A stretch of DNA of 64,000 bases, taken from assembly GCA_016792805.1 (NCBI GenBank), contig JAEUHX010000016.1:51424-115423 (forward strand). The letters run 5' to 3'. This document shows, piece by piece, positions 33,485 through 41,950 of this stretch. The notes beneath the pieces were generated by a model. It was not told where the DNA came from, made no database searches, and saw only the letters and a list, made by a program, of their open reading frames with translations. This DNA is from Planctomycetota bacterium (GTDB lineage: Bacteria > Planctomycetota > UBA1135 > JACQFD01). Position 1 is the first letter of the stretch. Each line of letters begins with the position of its first letter. Made by a program: the position numbers and the translations under genes.

Positions 33485-34114
33485 TCAGCGACGGTCCGGG
33501 ACGTTCTGCTTGACGCTCTTCTGTTCGCGCTCGAAGAGCCTGGCTCCGTCGGGGTTCTGAACCGGCCGGAGCGCGAGCGTGTCGTTGAAGAGCGCGAAAT
33601 AGAACTTCTTCAAGTTCACATATTTCTCCGCGGTGGCCGGGTCGAGCCCAAGGCGGCAATTGGCGACGCGCCTGCGCCCATCGACGTCGAGCGCGAGGGA
33701 CCAGCGGGCGTTGGGATCCGCCTCTGAGGTGCTCATTTCAAAGAAGCCGAGGCGTCGCAGCCCTTCATGGAAGTCGGCCATTCGCGCATCGGTGGCGACT
33801 TTCAGCATGACGCCCTCGCGCGCGTTCGCCGCGTAGGCGTCGGCAGGCGAAGCCTGGCCGCGATTCACGATCGCCGTCGTACGGCGCTCGTTGCGCTCGA
33901 ACAGCTCGACGTAGACGCGCCGACCGGGAATCGTGAACTCCGACTTGTAAGGGCCGGTGTCCTGGAGGTCGGCGGCCGTCCGCTCGGGGGTCGACCGCGC
34001 CGCGCTCGAGGAGCTGCCGCCCGAAGCGCAGGCCGAGAGCGCAAGAAGAGCTGCAATGGCCAGCGAAGCGAGAGCACCCCGGAGGGGCGCCGGAACGTAC
34101 GCGCGTTCGAGCAT
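33485..34114 (-). CDS. lipoprotein, unknown function
   Basis: A 209-residue lipoprotein with the lipobox LSAC at residues 26-29 after a hydrophobic core (ALASLAIAALLA). A serine-rich linker follows. The soluble part (residues ~55-195) contains YVELFERNERRTTAIVNRG and MADFHEGLRRLGFFEMSTSE, then SLALDVDGRRRVANCRLG and a helix that ends NLKKFYFALFNDTLAL. No family is recognised. The frame is open far upstream, but the start is fixed by the signal. It is tightly linked to kdsB (1 bp), which suggests an envelope role. Confidence 0.75.
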   Translation of the reverse strand: MLERAYVPAPLRGALASLAIAALLALSACASGGSSSSAARSTPERTAADLQDTGPYKSEFTIPGRRVYVELFERNERRTTAIVNRGQASPADAYAANAREGVMLKVATDARMADFHEGLRRLGFFEMSTSEADPNARWSLALDVDGRRRVANCRLGLDPATAEKYVNLKKFYFALFNDTLALRPVQNPDGARLFEREQKSVKQNVPDRR

Positions 34115-34251
34115 CGCCGAAGCATCGCGGAGGCACCCCCAACGCGTAAAGCCCCCGACGGCTCTGCGGCGCGCCTGGAGGTGGCCAAGGAAAGGCGCGC
34201 TCTTCGCGAGCTCTCCGATGGGTCTCGCGGGCGTCGCGGCAGAATGGGGCG

Positions 34252-37200
34252 ATGCTGACCCTCTCGGCGGGCTGTCTCGCCCTCGTGCCGCTACTCGCTT
34301 CCGCACCGCTCGCCCGATCCGCCGTGCAGGAATCGGAGCGCTGCTTGTTCGCATCGGCCAAAAACCTGGGGCGCGGCACGGGGAACTTCTTCGTCTACTC
34401 GCGCATCTCCGAGCAGGCGGTGGAGGTGCGGGCCGGCGATCGCCTCGAGTACGACCTGTTCGTGTTGCCTTCGAGTCCGGTGGCGCGCGGTGGAATCGAT
34501 CTCCTATTCGACGACGCGAGCTCGCTGCGCGACTCCTCCGCCGTGGACGACGCAGGGCGCCGCGCGCACGGCGACGCGCCTCTCGAGGCCGCAGCAGGCG
34601 CGTGGCTGCACCGATCGATTGACCTTTCGATGCACGCGGGAAAGCGCACCTCGAAGTGGTGGATACAATTCGAAGGGGACGAGAATGGTGAATATGGACA
34701 ATTCGTGGCCAATGTAACAATCATTCGCAAGAGCGGCGAGCGCGAGCCCGTCGAGCTTCTGGGGAAGAGCACCAAGCGCGCCGTCGATATGCGCCACGGC
34801 TACAGCGAGCGCGTGCTCACGGCGTGGGTGGAGCGCCGGCTCGTTCGCGCGGGAAACGAGCTTGATGCCTGGGTCGCCGAGCGGCGCTCCAAGGAGCATC
34901 TGTATTATGAGCGCGAGCAACTCCTGGCGGAGGCCGATCTCGCGTCGCGGTTCGCGAGTGCCGAGAAGCGCGCAGACCTTGAAGCGGAGTTTCGGGCAGC
35001 CGCGCAGGTTCCGACGCCCGACGAGTTCTCAGGCACGGCGGAGGCCTACCACGATCTGTTGCATGGCAAGCGGCGCGCGCTTGACCACGCACACCCGCTG
35101 ATGAAAGCCTACACCGGGCTTCTTGTGGGGCATGCACATATCGATCTGCAGTGGCTCTGGGAGTGGCCCGAGGGGCTCGACTTCACGCGGTCGACCTTCG
35201 AGCAGGCGCTGAAGTTCATGGAGGAGTATCCTGACTTCACATTTACCCAATCGAGCGCCGGGCTGTATGCGGCTGTCGAGCAGCAGTATCCCGATCTCTT
35301 CGAGCGAATCCGCGCCCGCGCTAAGGAAGGTCGATGGGAGTACGTCGGCGGGCGATGGTGCGAAGGCGACACCAACCTCATCTCCGGGGAGTCGCACGCC
35401 CGGCATTTTCTTTACGGTCAACGATATTATCGCGAGCGGTTTGGCGCGCCGTCCACGGTCGGCTGGGAGCCCGACACCTTCGGCCATGCCGCCACGATGC
35501 CACAGATTCTTCGGCTCGGCGGCGTCGATTCGTACTATTTCTGCCGCGGCGGCAAGGGAGCGCCGCTTTTCTGGTGGGAAGGCATCGACGGCAGCCGCGT
35601 GCTGGCGTTCGACGAGCCCGCCTCCGGATCTTGGTACAATTCGGACGTGACGGATGAGAACGTTGCCGAATTGCTAAGTTTTTACGAAAAGACCGGGCTG
35701 AAGCAGCTCATCTGGGTTTACGGCGTCGGAAACCATGGCGGAGGTCCGACGCGCGAGCAGATCGAAAAGGCGCGCTCCTGGGTCGGGAGGGATGGGCGCC
35801 CGTCGCTTAAATTCGGCACGGCGCGCGCGTTCTTCGACGCCTGCTTGGCGAAGCCGCTCGAGGGGCTTCCTGTGGTAGTGGGCGAGATGAATCCGGTCTT
35901 CGACGGCTGTTACACAACCCACTGCGATATCAAGAAACGGAATCGTGATTGTGAGGCCGCGCTCTCGACGGCGGAGGCTGCGGCCTGGATGGCTTCGCAG
36001 GCGGGGATGCCCTATCCCCACGAGGAGCTCGCGAGCGGCTGGCGCGACGTCTTGTGGAACCACCACCACGACACGCTGCCGGGCTCCGGGATCCACGAGA
36101 GCTACGAGTTGAGCCACGTGCAGCTCGACGCCGTGCTGGATCGGGCCCGGTGGATCAGCCGGGCGGCGGTTCGCCACCTCGCCCATCGTGTGGCGGACGA
36201 AGGCGAGGGCGTCGGCGTTCTTGTGGTGAATCCGCTCGGATGGATTCGCGACGGAATGGCGGAGGCTTCTGTGAGCCTGCCCGCCGGAGATGCGTGGAGC
36301 ATTCGCTCGGCGGACGGCGTCGAGTCGCCGTGTGAGGTCGTGCGCGGCGCGCACGGCGAAGCGCGCGTGCGTTTTGTTGCACGCGCGGTTCCTTCCTTCG
36401 GCTACGCCGTGTACCGGGTCGTGCCGGCGAAATCCTCGGAAACGGCCGCTGTTGCCGCCGTGGAGGAGCGTCCCGATCAGTGGATTCTTACCAATCAACG
36501 CGCCAAGGCCGTATTGGACAAAGCCACCGGCGAGCTCGTGAGCTTCGCCGTGGATGGCCGTGAAGTGCTGGAAGGAGCGCGGCGAGGAAACCGAATCGAG
36601 GCGCATTTGGAGGAGCCCCACGGGATGAGCGCGTGGGTGCTTGGTCCGGTAAAGACTGTCGAGTCCGTGGGGAACGTGACCTCGAGCCGATTGGTGCGCT
36701 CCGGGCCCGTGGAGGCGTCCGTCGAGGTTGAACGGAAGTACCGCGGGTCGACGCTGAAGCAACAAATCTCCCTGGAAGCGGGCTCGAGTTCGCTCGTCTT
36801 CCGCACGGAGATCGACTGGCGCGAAGTGGGCACATCGGCCGCTCCGTCTCCGTTGCTACGGGTTGCATTTCCGTTGGCGGCACCTGCGGAGGCCGGGGCG
36901 GCACCGTCGTTTGAAGTGCGGCACTCCATTCCCTTCGGCGATGTGGCTCGGCCGGCCGACGGAAAGGAGATGCCAGCGCTCACGTGGGCCTGGATCCTCG
37001 ACCCCGCGAGAGGCGGCGCCGTCTTGCTGAACGACTCCAAACACGGGGTGAGCGCTACGAGCTCTGGAGAATTGAGGCTCTCACTCATCCGCTCCTCCTA
37101 CGAACCCGACCCGCTGCCGGACCAGGGCGTCCATGTGTTGACCTATGGGCTGACCCCGCTCGGGCTCGGCGCGGCTCCCTCGGCGGCGACCCGCGCAGGG

Positions 37201-37605
37201 TTCGAGCTGAATCAGCCGCTGCTCGCGGAGCGCGTTCTTCACAATACGGTCAACTCTTTCCTCGGCGACCGAACCGGCGGCGCGCTGCCGGCGCGCCATT
37301 CGTTCCTACAGATCGATGGTGAGCACGCCGTCGCAACGGCGCTGAAGCGCGCCGAGCGGGGTGCCGGCTCGAGCGACACCGTGCTTCGCTTGTATCAGGA
37401 TGCGCCGAGCGGCGCGGCGGTGCGAGTGAGCGCGGCATTCTCCGCGGCTCGATTGAGAAAGGTGAACTTCCTCGAAGATCCGTTGGCGGGGCAGAAGCCG
37501 CTCGACCTCAGTGCCGAGCCCGCTGCCGGCACGCCCTGGAACCGTTCGAGCGGGTCGATCTCGGTCGAGAAGTACCAGATTCTCACGCTGCGATTCGAGC
37601 GGTGA
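34252..37605 (+). CDS. exported alpha-mannosidase, glycoside hydrolase family 38
   Basis: An 1117-residue retaining alpha-mannosidase. A signal peptide-like start (LSAGCLALVPLLASAPLA) sends it out of the cytoplasm. Residues 30-160 are a lectin-like beta-sandwich; the catalytic domain begins near 285 with GHAHIDLQWLWEWPE (zinc His and Asp), has the nucleophile Asp in GWEPDTFGHAATMP near residue 405 and a zinc site helix in WNHHHDTLPGSGIH near residue 601. The C-terminal beta-domains follow. The protein would attack mannosyl residues of external or envelope glycans. Its ending overlaps the next start by 4 bp (GTGA), so it is coupled to a small membrane methyltransferase-like gene. Confidence 0.92.
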   Translation: MLTLSAGCLALVPLLASAPLARSAVQESERCLFASAKNLGRGTGNFFVYSRISEQAVEVRAGDRLEYDLFVLPSSPVARGGIDLLFDDASSLRDSSAVDDAGRRAHGDAPLEAAAGAWLHRSIDLSMHAGKRTSKWWIQFEGDENGEYGQFVANVTIIRKSGEREPVELLGKSTKRAVDMRHGYSERVLTAWVERRLVRAGNELDAWVAERRSKEHLYYEREQLLAEADLASRFASAEKRADLEAEFRAAAQVPTPDEFSGTAEAYHDLLHGKRRALDHAHPLMKAYTGLLVGHAHIDLQWLWEWPEGLDFTRSTFEQALKFMEEYPDFTFTQSSAGLYAAVEQQYPDLFERIRARAKEGRWEYVGGRWCEGDTNLISGESHARHFLYGQRYYRERFGAPSTVGWEPDTFGHAATMPQILRLGGVDSYYFCRGGKGAPLFWWEGIDGSRVLAFDEPASGSWYNSDVTDENVAELLSFYEKTGLKQLIWVYGVGNHGGGPTREQIEKARSWVGRDGRPSLKFGTARAFFDACLAKPLEGLPVVVGEMNPVFDGCYTTHCDIKKRNRDCEAALSTAEAAAWMASQAGMPYPHEELASGWRDVLWNHHHDTLPGSGIHESYELSHVQLDAVLDRARWISRAAVRHLAHRVADEGEGVGVLVVNPLGWIRDGMAEASVSLPAGDAWSIRSADGVESPCEVVRGAHGEARVRFVARAVPSFGYAVYRVVPAKSSETAAVAAVEERPDQWILTNQRAKAVLDKATGELVSFAVDGREVLEGARRGNRIEAHLEEPHGMSAWVLGPVKTVESVGNVTSSRLVRSGPVEASVEVERKYRGSTLKQQISLEAGSSSLVFRTEIDWREVGTSAAPSPLLRVAFPLAAPAEAGAAPSFEVRHSIPFGDVARPADGKEMPALTWAWILDPARGGAVLLNDSKHGVSATSSGELRLSLIRSSYEPDPLPDQGVHVLTYGLTPLGLGAAPSAATRAGFELNQPLLAERVLHNTVNSFLGDRTGGALPARHSFLQIDGEHAVATALKRAERGAGSSDTVLRLYQDAPSGAAVRVSAAFSAARLRKVNFLEDPLAGQKPLDLSAEPAAGTPWNRSSGSISVEKYQILTLRFER

Positions 37606-38192
37606 GGGCGGCGGTGGCGAAGGCGCTCGGCTGGCTCGCGCTTGCGGCTGCTTGCACCGTGGTCGTGGGCTGCGCGGAGCCGACGGCGATGTCGGTTGCG
37701 CTTGGCGCGTTGCCCGCAGCTCTTGGTTCTTTATGGCTTCTTTGGACGGGTGTCCACGATGCCGCCCAGCCGGTTACGGAGCGCGGAGGGCCCTATCGCC
37801 ACTGCCGCCATCCGGTTGCCTTCGGAGCGCTGCTGCTCGGCGCTGGAATTGTGATCGCGGCCTCCTCCGAAGGAGCATGGGCGCGTTGGGTCCCGCGTAC
37901 GGTGGCGCCGCTTTCGCTTTTAGTGGTTTTTGCTTGGGTGCTGCCGGCGGCAGACCGCGCTCTTCGGGAGCGCGCCGAAGCAGAGGGCTCGGCCGATCGG
38001 CAACATTACCTTCAATCGGTGCCGGCCTTGGTGCCGCGTGCGAGGCCGTGGCGGGGGAGCGGCGGCTCCACTCGGCCCGGATTCTTGAGCCCTCTCTCTT
38101 CGGCTTCACTGAGTATCGCCCTTGGTGCGGCGCTTCTTATTTTCTTGGCACTCCGGCTTGGTCGCGCCGCACTGTTCGCTCTCTCAGCTTAG
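37602..38192 (+). CDS. isoprenylcysteine-methyltransferase-like membrane protein
   Basis: A 196-residue multi-pass membrane protein starting at a GTG that overlaps the mannosidase stop. Hydrophobic segments are LALAAACTVVVGC, MSVALGALPAALGSLWLLW, FGALLLGAGIVIAAS, VAPLSLLVVFAWVLPA and a final LSIALGAALLIFLAL. The central motif GGPYRHCRHPVAFGALL corresponds to the G-Y-R-x-x-R-H-P-x-Y motif of isoprenylcysteine and phospholipid methyltransferases, but the family tyrosine before the gap is replaced. The second half of the usual motif is weak, so activity is uncertain. Four of the hallmark residues are present. Confidence 0.6.
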   Translation: MRAAVAKALGWLALAAACTVVVGCAEPTAMSVALGALPAALGSLWLLWTGVHDAAQPVTERGGPYRHCRHPVAFGALLLGAGIVIAASSEGAWARWVPRTVAPLSLLVVFAWVLPAADRALRERAEAEGSADRQHYLQSVPALVPRARPWRGSGGSTRPGFLSPLSSASLSIALGAALLIFLALRLGRAALFALSA

Positions 38193-40549
38193 CGAAGCGA
38201 CGCAGGGCGAGGCGCGACGCAATCGCTTCCACCGATGCGTATGCGACCGAACACGGGGTCTTGGAATCTTGAGTAGCGTTCGCCGGTTCCGACCGGGTAA
38301 TGGAATGCGGGCTTCGAGGGATCGCCGGGCTCCTTACAGACAAGCTGAATCCAAGCGTCGAGGCTTACTGCTTCATTGAGTGTTCGCGGCCGTGCGAAAT
38401 CGAAGAGCTCCCGAGCGGGGCGGATCGGGATGCGCTGCTCAATGATCACTCCGGGCTTCCATCGGTCGGGCGACACACGGCCGTATCCGAGGCGATAGCC
38501 TGCATTTCCGATGACGTGCTCATAGGCATTCGTGACCTTGAGCTGCAGCCACACGTCGTGGTTTCCGCACTCGGATCCCTCGGGAACTCGCCAAACGATT
38601 CGGACCTGCACGCGCCCTTGCTCAAGTTCCGCCGGGTCGAATGTGCAGCTCAGAATCTGTATGACCGGCTTCGCCGTGGGGCTCGGATCGGTCCGAAGCG
38701 AAAAGATAGAATCGGGTCTTGCGTTGCGATGGATTTCCGCAGCCTCGCGGCCTTCGATGATGCGCACCCAGGCGTTCTCGTCTCCGGGGCGTGCGCGCTT
38801 CTTCAGCACAAAAAGCGTGTCCAGAGAATCGTCGTAGATCGCGTTCTCGAAAATTTGTACTGTTTCGAACTCGCGGTCGACGATGTCGAAGAGCCCGGGC
38901 TCCAGGACGGAAGAGAGGTGGACTACCAGGAAGTCGAGGGATCGCAGATGCGCAGCGATGTCCGCTCGATCGGGAGCCGGCAGCTTGCGGAAGTCGTCGA
39001 TCTGAACTCGGTGAGCCACCAAGACCAGGTCAGGCCGAAGGCGGTAGTGAAACTGCCAGAACCAGGTGGCGGATACGCGCGCCCCAGCCGGCGCATTCTG
39101 ATTGAGCCAGCGCGCCGCCCGCTCATAGCCGCCGAAGTCGGCCGGGTTTCGGGGCTCGGGGAGGACCTGCCATGGACGGAACCCCTTGCGTTCCTCGCGA
39201 GTCGTGCCGTCCCGCTTCTTCACGGCGATGGGAGTACGCGAATCGTACACAAGCAGAGGCCGCGCCCACGACACTCGCGCGAGCTGAGTCTGCAGCGGGA
39301 TTCCGCCGAGAATTGTGATGAGATTGAAGGCAAACGCACAGAATGCAACGATTGCAGCGAGCGTCGGAAGTCTCCGGTCTATTCGCGCGACCAGCGAAGC
39401 GAACCCGACTCCGACCATGCAGCAGACGAACGGCAGGAAGGGGACCCAGAGGCGAAAATCCTTGCTGCCTTTTCCAGAGAGGATGGCTACCGACGCTGCA
39501 AGAAACACGATGGGAAACCACCAACCTCGGGGCCGACGGCGAGCCAGCACCGCGGCGCCAATCACAAAAAGCGCCACCTCGAACCAGGTGAGAAGCTCCG
39601 GGATGTTCTCAAAGTAGTACCATCGCGATTGGCTGAGAAGCATGCCCGGATCTGCGGCGCGAACCTCGGAATACTTCGCCACGTCGGCGCTCGTCGAAGT
39701 GAGCGACTCGAGAAATTGATTTGCCGCTTCCGGTCCAATTGTGCGATTCAGGATCGGGGCAAGGCGGCCTCCGATCGGGTAAAGAACGTTGTCCCGAAGA
39801 TAATTGAGTAAAGTTGCACCGAAGGGCCGCCCGGCCAGCAGGTCGAGCAGCGACTGCAGCGCCATACCCGCCGAGGATCCGGAGAACAAAAGCCCTAGAT
39901 TCACCCATGGGAGCCTTTTGCCCGGCGGCTTCCAGAGAAAAACCATACATCCAGCGAAGAGCATCAGCGCCTGGATCGCTTGATACTTAAAGGCGATTGC
40001 CGCCCCCAGCAGGAGCCCCGTTCTGAGCGCGTTCCAGCGGCTCGGAGGAGCCATGGCGCACGCGGCGGCCGCACCGATGCAGAGCGAACTCGGGACGTCC
40101 GTCATCGCGTTCGGAACCCAGAATTGAAAAACGCGATTGGCGGAAAGAAAGAGCGCGGCCGCGATCGCCGCCGCCGCTCCGCCGATCTTTTCCACAAAAC
40201 GATATGTCGCAACCGCGGCGAGTCCGCCGAGTCCGATCATGAAGGCCGTTACGAGGGCGAAGACTTCTCGTCCGTCCGATGATCCGAGGACGCGGGCGGC
40301 GCGGAAAATAGGCAACAAAAGCGCACTATAAAAAAACGGGCGCACGGAACCGCCGCCGAGTTCCTGGCCGCTTTCGACGAGCCCTGCATTTTTGAGGTAC
40401 TCCACGGCGTCGGCGATGGGGTAGCCGCTTCGATGGGGCAGCGATGCCAGCGCGACTCCGACGGCAAACACGAAGACCAGGATGGAATCGAGCCTCCGCG
40501 CTCGGGCGCGGGAGTCGTTGGGGCTCGGGCTCGTTGGGGTCGTTTCCAT
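38189..40549 (-). CDS. GT-C type membrane glycosyltransferase (GT39-like)
   Basis: A 786-residue protein with about a dozen membrane helices in the first ~440 residues and a soluble C-terminal part. The first outer loop carries YPIADAVEYLKN, an acidic motif of the DxE kind used by polyprenyl-phosphate-sugar-dependent mannosyl- and arabinosyltransferases. Further conserved-looking parts are NRVFQFWVPNAMTDVPSS and GAAIAFKYQAIQALMLF. The soluble end (~500-786) includes PAGARVSATWFWQFHYRLRP and a beta-sandwich-like tail. The start chosen is the ATG before ETTPTSPSPND; the frame stays open upstream across a DnaA-box-like region. It ends 4 bp into the convergent membrane-protein gene. Confidence 0.78.
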   Translation of the reverse strand: METTPTSPSPNDSRARARRLDSILVFVFAVGVALASLPHRSGYPIADAVEYLKNAGLVESGQELGGGSVRPFFYSALLLPIFRAARVLGSSDGREVFALVTAFMIGLGGLAAVATYRFVEKIGGAAAAIAAALFLSANRVFQFWVPNAMTDVPSSLCIGAAAACAMAPPSRWNALRTGLLLGAAIAFKYQAIQALMLFAGCMVFLWKPPGKRLPWVNLGLLFSGSSAGMALQSLLDLLAGRPFGATLLNYLRDNVLYPIGGRLAPILNRTIGPEAANQFLESLTSTSADVAKYSEVRAADPGMLLSQSRWYYFENIPELLTWFEVALFVIGAAVLARRRPRGWWFPIVFLAASVAILSGKGSKDFRLWVPFLPFVCCMVGVGFASLVARIDRRLPTLAAIVAFCAFAFNLITILGGIPLQTQLARVSWARPLLVYDSRTPIAVKKRDGTTREERKGFRPWQVLPEPRNPADFGGYERAARWLNQNAPAGARVSATWFWQFHYRLRPDLVLVAHRVQIDDFRKLPAPDRADIAAHLRSLDFLVVHLSSVLEPGLFDIVDREFETVQIFENAIYDDSLDTLFVLKKRARPGDENAWVRIIEGREAAEIHRNARPDSIFSLRTDPSPTAKPVIQILSCTFDPAELEQGRVQVRIVWRVPEGSECGNHDVWLQLKVTNAYEHVIGNAGYRLGYGRVSPDRWKPGVIIEQRIPIRPARELFDFARPRTLNEAVSLDAWIQLVCKEPGDPSKPAFHYPVGTGERYSRFQDPVFGRIRIGGSDCVAPRPASLR

Positions 40550-40645
40550 CGCCGCACCGAGTCTCCCTGGGAGTCGAGACAATCGCCAATGTTCCATCCG
40601 ATCGCGCGCGTTCTCCACGCTCCGAACACGACCCACGGTCCCAGG

Positions 40646-40687
40646 TTTTCCCCAAGTTCTCCACATCGATCCACAGCGTTTTCCCCA
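40646..40687 (+). promoter_or_regulatory. four DnaA-box-like 9-mers at one-turn spacing
   Basis: TTTTCCCCA, TTCTCCACA, CGATCCACA and TTTTCCCCA begin at 40646, 40657, 40667 and 40679, all in one orientation, 10-12 bp apart. Each differs from TTATCCACA or TTTTCCACA by one or two bases. They sit in the divergent intergenic region before a LysM gene. They may be DnaA sites or chance. Confidence 0.4.
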
Positions 40688-40785
40688 TAGCGGGAATGGG
40701 CCGAAGCCAACCCACTCTGCACAACATCCGGGGGGGAGAGCTCTCCAGAACCCATCCACTGGTAGCGAATTCTGCGACGGTCAGA

Positions 40786-40815
40786 TTGACACCCGAGTTT
40801 TTCACTCGCTATAAA
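40786..40815 (+). promoter_or_regulatory. sigma-70-type promoter for the LysM gene
   Basis: TTGACA, an 18-bp spacer and TATAAA. This is close to the housekeeping consensus and lies about 100 bp upstream of the LysM gene start. The rest of the 40550-40917 interval has no gene that I can support. Confidence 0.65.
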
Positions 40816-40917
40816 GCCGCCATTCGCGGACGTCTCGTGCGCCCGCACCCCATCCCGACCGATTCCTTCGATCCGTGGGCGCCCCGACCTCTCGTCGCCC
40901 CTGAATCCGGAGAGGAA

Positions 40918-41883
40918 ATGAGCACTCTCGAAAAACTCCTGGTCCTTGGCGTCCTCATTCTCGTGGGCGTCATCCTCGCCATCTCCCTGTTTTGGAATCG
41001 GCCCGAGATCCAGGGCGCCGGAGGCGGTGGACTCGCGGTGAACCCCGCAGGAGTTCACAATTTGACTCCCGGCGGCAATGGAGCCCCCGGTGCGGGTGTG
41101 CTTCCCAGTCCTCCTTCGATGGAGGCACCGAAGCCCAACGGGGGTGGCTCGCCGCTGCCTGGCTCGCTCGGTTCCGGAACTCCGGGTACGGCGAACCAGC
41201 CAGCCACGACCCCGCCGACCGTCGTGCTCGGCGGAAATCCTCAGGGCGGCGCGATGAATGGCGCGGGGGCGAATCCGTCCGCGGTTCAGCCCCAAGCAGC
41301 GCCGCGCTCCTCCGCCAGCTGGCTCAGCGTCGTGGTTCCCGCCACGGTGCTGAGCAAGATTCGGCCGAGCGGCAGCGCCGAGTTCTCCCTCTATGTCGTG
41401 CAGCCCAACGACAACCCGGAGGTGATCTCCCGCAAGCTGACCGGCTCGCCGAACTATGCGCGCATGATTGATCGCGCCAACGAAGGGAAGAAGCTGATCT
41501 CGCGCTCCGAGATCCTGATTCCCAATGTGATCTTCGAGGACGCGAATTCGAAGGGAACGCTCGCGACGCTCGAGGCGAAGCCGGAGGCCTCGCCAGCCTC
41601 GAATGCCCCCATCGATGCGAACAGTGTGATCGTGGGCCCGAGCACTCCCGACCCGAAGAAGACCAATCCGCAGCCGAGCAAGGGCACTTCCGGAGCGGTC
41701 AAGGCGCCCGAGAAGTCCTCCGCGGAGACGGTTTATGTGGTGAAGCGCGGCGAGAATCTGCGCCTCATTGCCAAGCGCCTGCTCAAGGACGAGCGCCGTT
41801 GGCAGGAGATCCAGCAGCTCAACCGCCTCCCTAGTGATGTGATTCGCGAAGGGCAGAGGCTGAAGCTCCCCGCGGCGAAGTAA
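40918..41883 (+). CDS. membrane-anchored LysM protein
   Basis: A 321-residue protein with one N-terminal membrane helix (LLVLGVLILVGVILAISLFW) and a long Gly/Pro/Asn-rich linker (~35-140) that would reach into the periplasm. A first possible LysM-like segment is FSLYVVQPNDNPEVISRKLT near residue 159; a clear LysM ends the protein: ETVYVVKRGENLRLIAKRLL, WQEIQQLNRLPSDVIREGQR, LKLP. LysM binds N-acetylglucosamine polymers, so peptidoglycan anchoring is likely. The ATG has GAGAGGA directly upstream; the frame is open for 158 codons before it but these are not protein-like. A promoter precedes it and a strong terminator follows. Confidence 0.85.
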   Translation: MSTLEKLLVLGVLILVGVILAISLFWNRPEIQGAGGGGLAVNPAGVHNLTPGGNGAPGAGVLPSPPSMEAPKPNGGGSPLPGSLGSGTPGTANQPATTPPTVVLGGNPQGGAMNGAGANPSAVQPQAAPRSSASWLSVVVPATVLSKIRPSGSAEFSLYVVQPNDNPEVISRKLTGSPNYARMIDRANEGKKLISRSEILIPNVIFEDANSKGTLATLEAKPEASPASNAPIDANSVIVGPSTPDPKKTNPQPSKGTSGAVKAPEKSSAETVYVVKRGENLRLIAKRLLKDERRWQEIQQLNRLPSDVIREGQRLKLPAAK

Positions 41884-41897
41884 CGACTCTCGGGATC

Positions 41898-41936
41898 AAA
41901 AAAAGCCGGCGCACCAATCTGGGCGCCGGCTTTTTT
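41898..41936. terminator. bidirectional intrinsic terminator
   Basis: AAAAAGCCGGCGC and GCGCCGGCTTTTT form a stem around a 9-base loop with A-run and T-run at the two ends, so it works for the LysM gene on plus and the sigma-54 regulator on minus. Confidence 0.9.
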
Positions 41937-41950
41937 GTTGAACAGCGAGA

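Noticed and set aside
37602..38192. Lipobox at VVGC in the methyltransferase-like protein
   Set aside because: The protein is multi-pass with several later helices; the cysteine is more likely a residue in the first helix.
40550..40917. Chromosomal replication origin
   Set aside because: No dnaA, dnaN or gyrB is nearby, no AT-rich unwinding region is seen; only a short array of near-consensus boxes.
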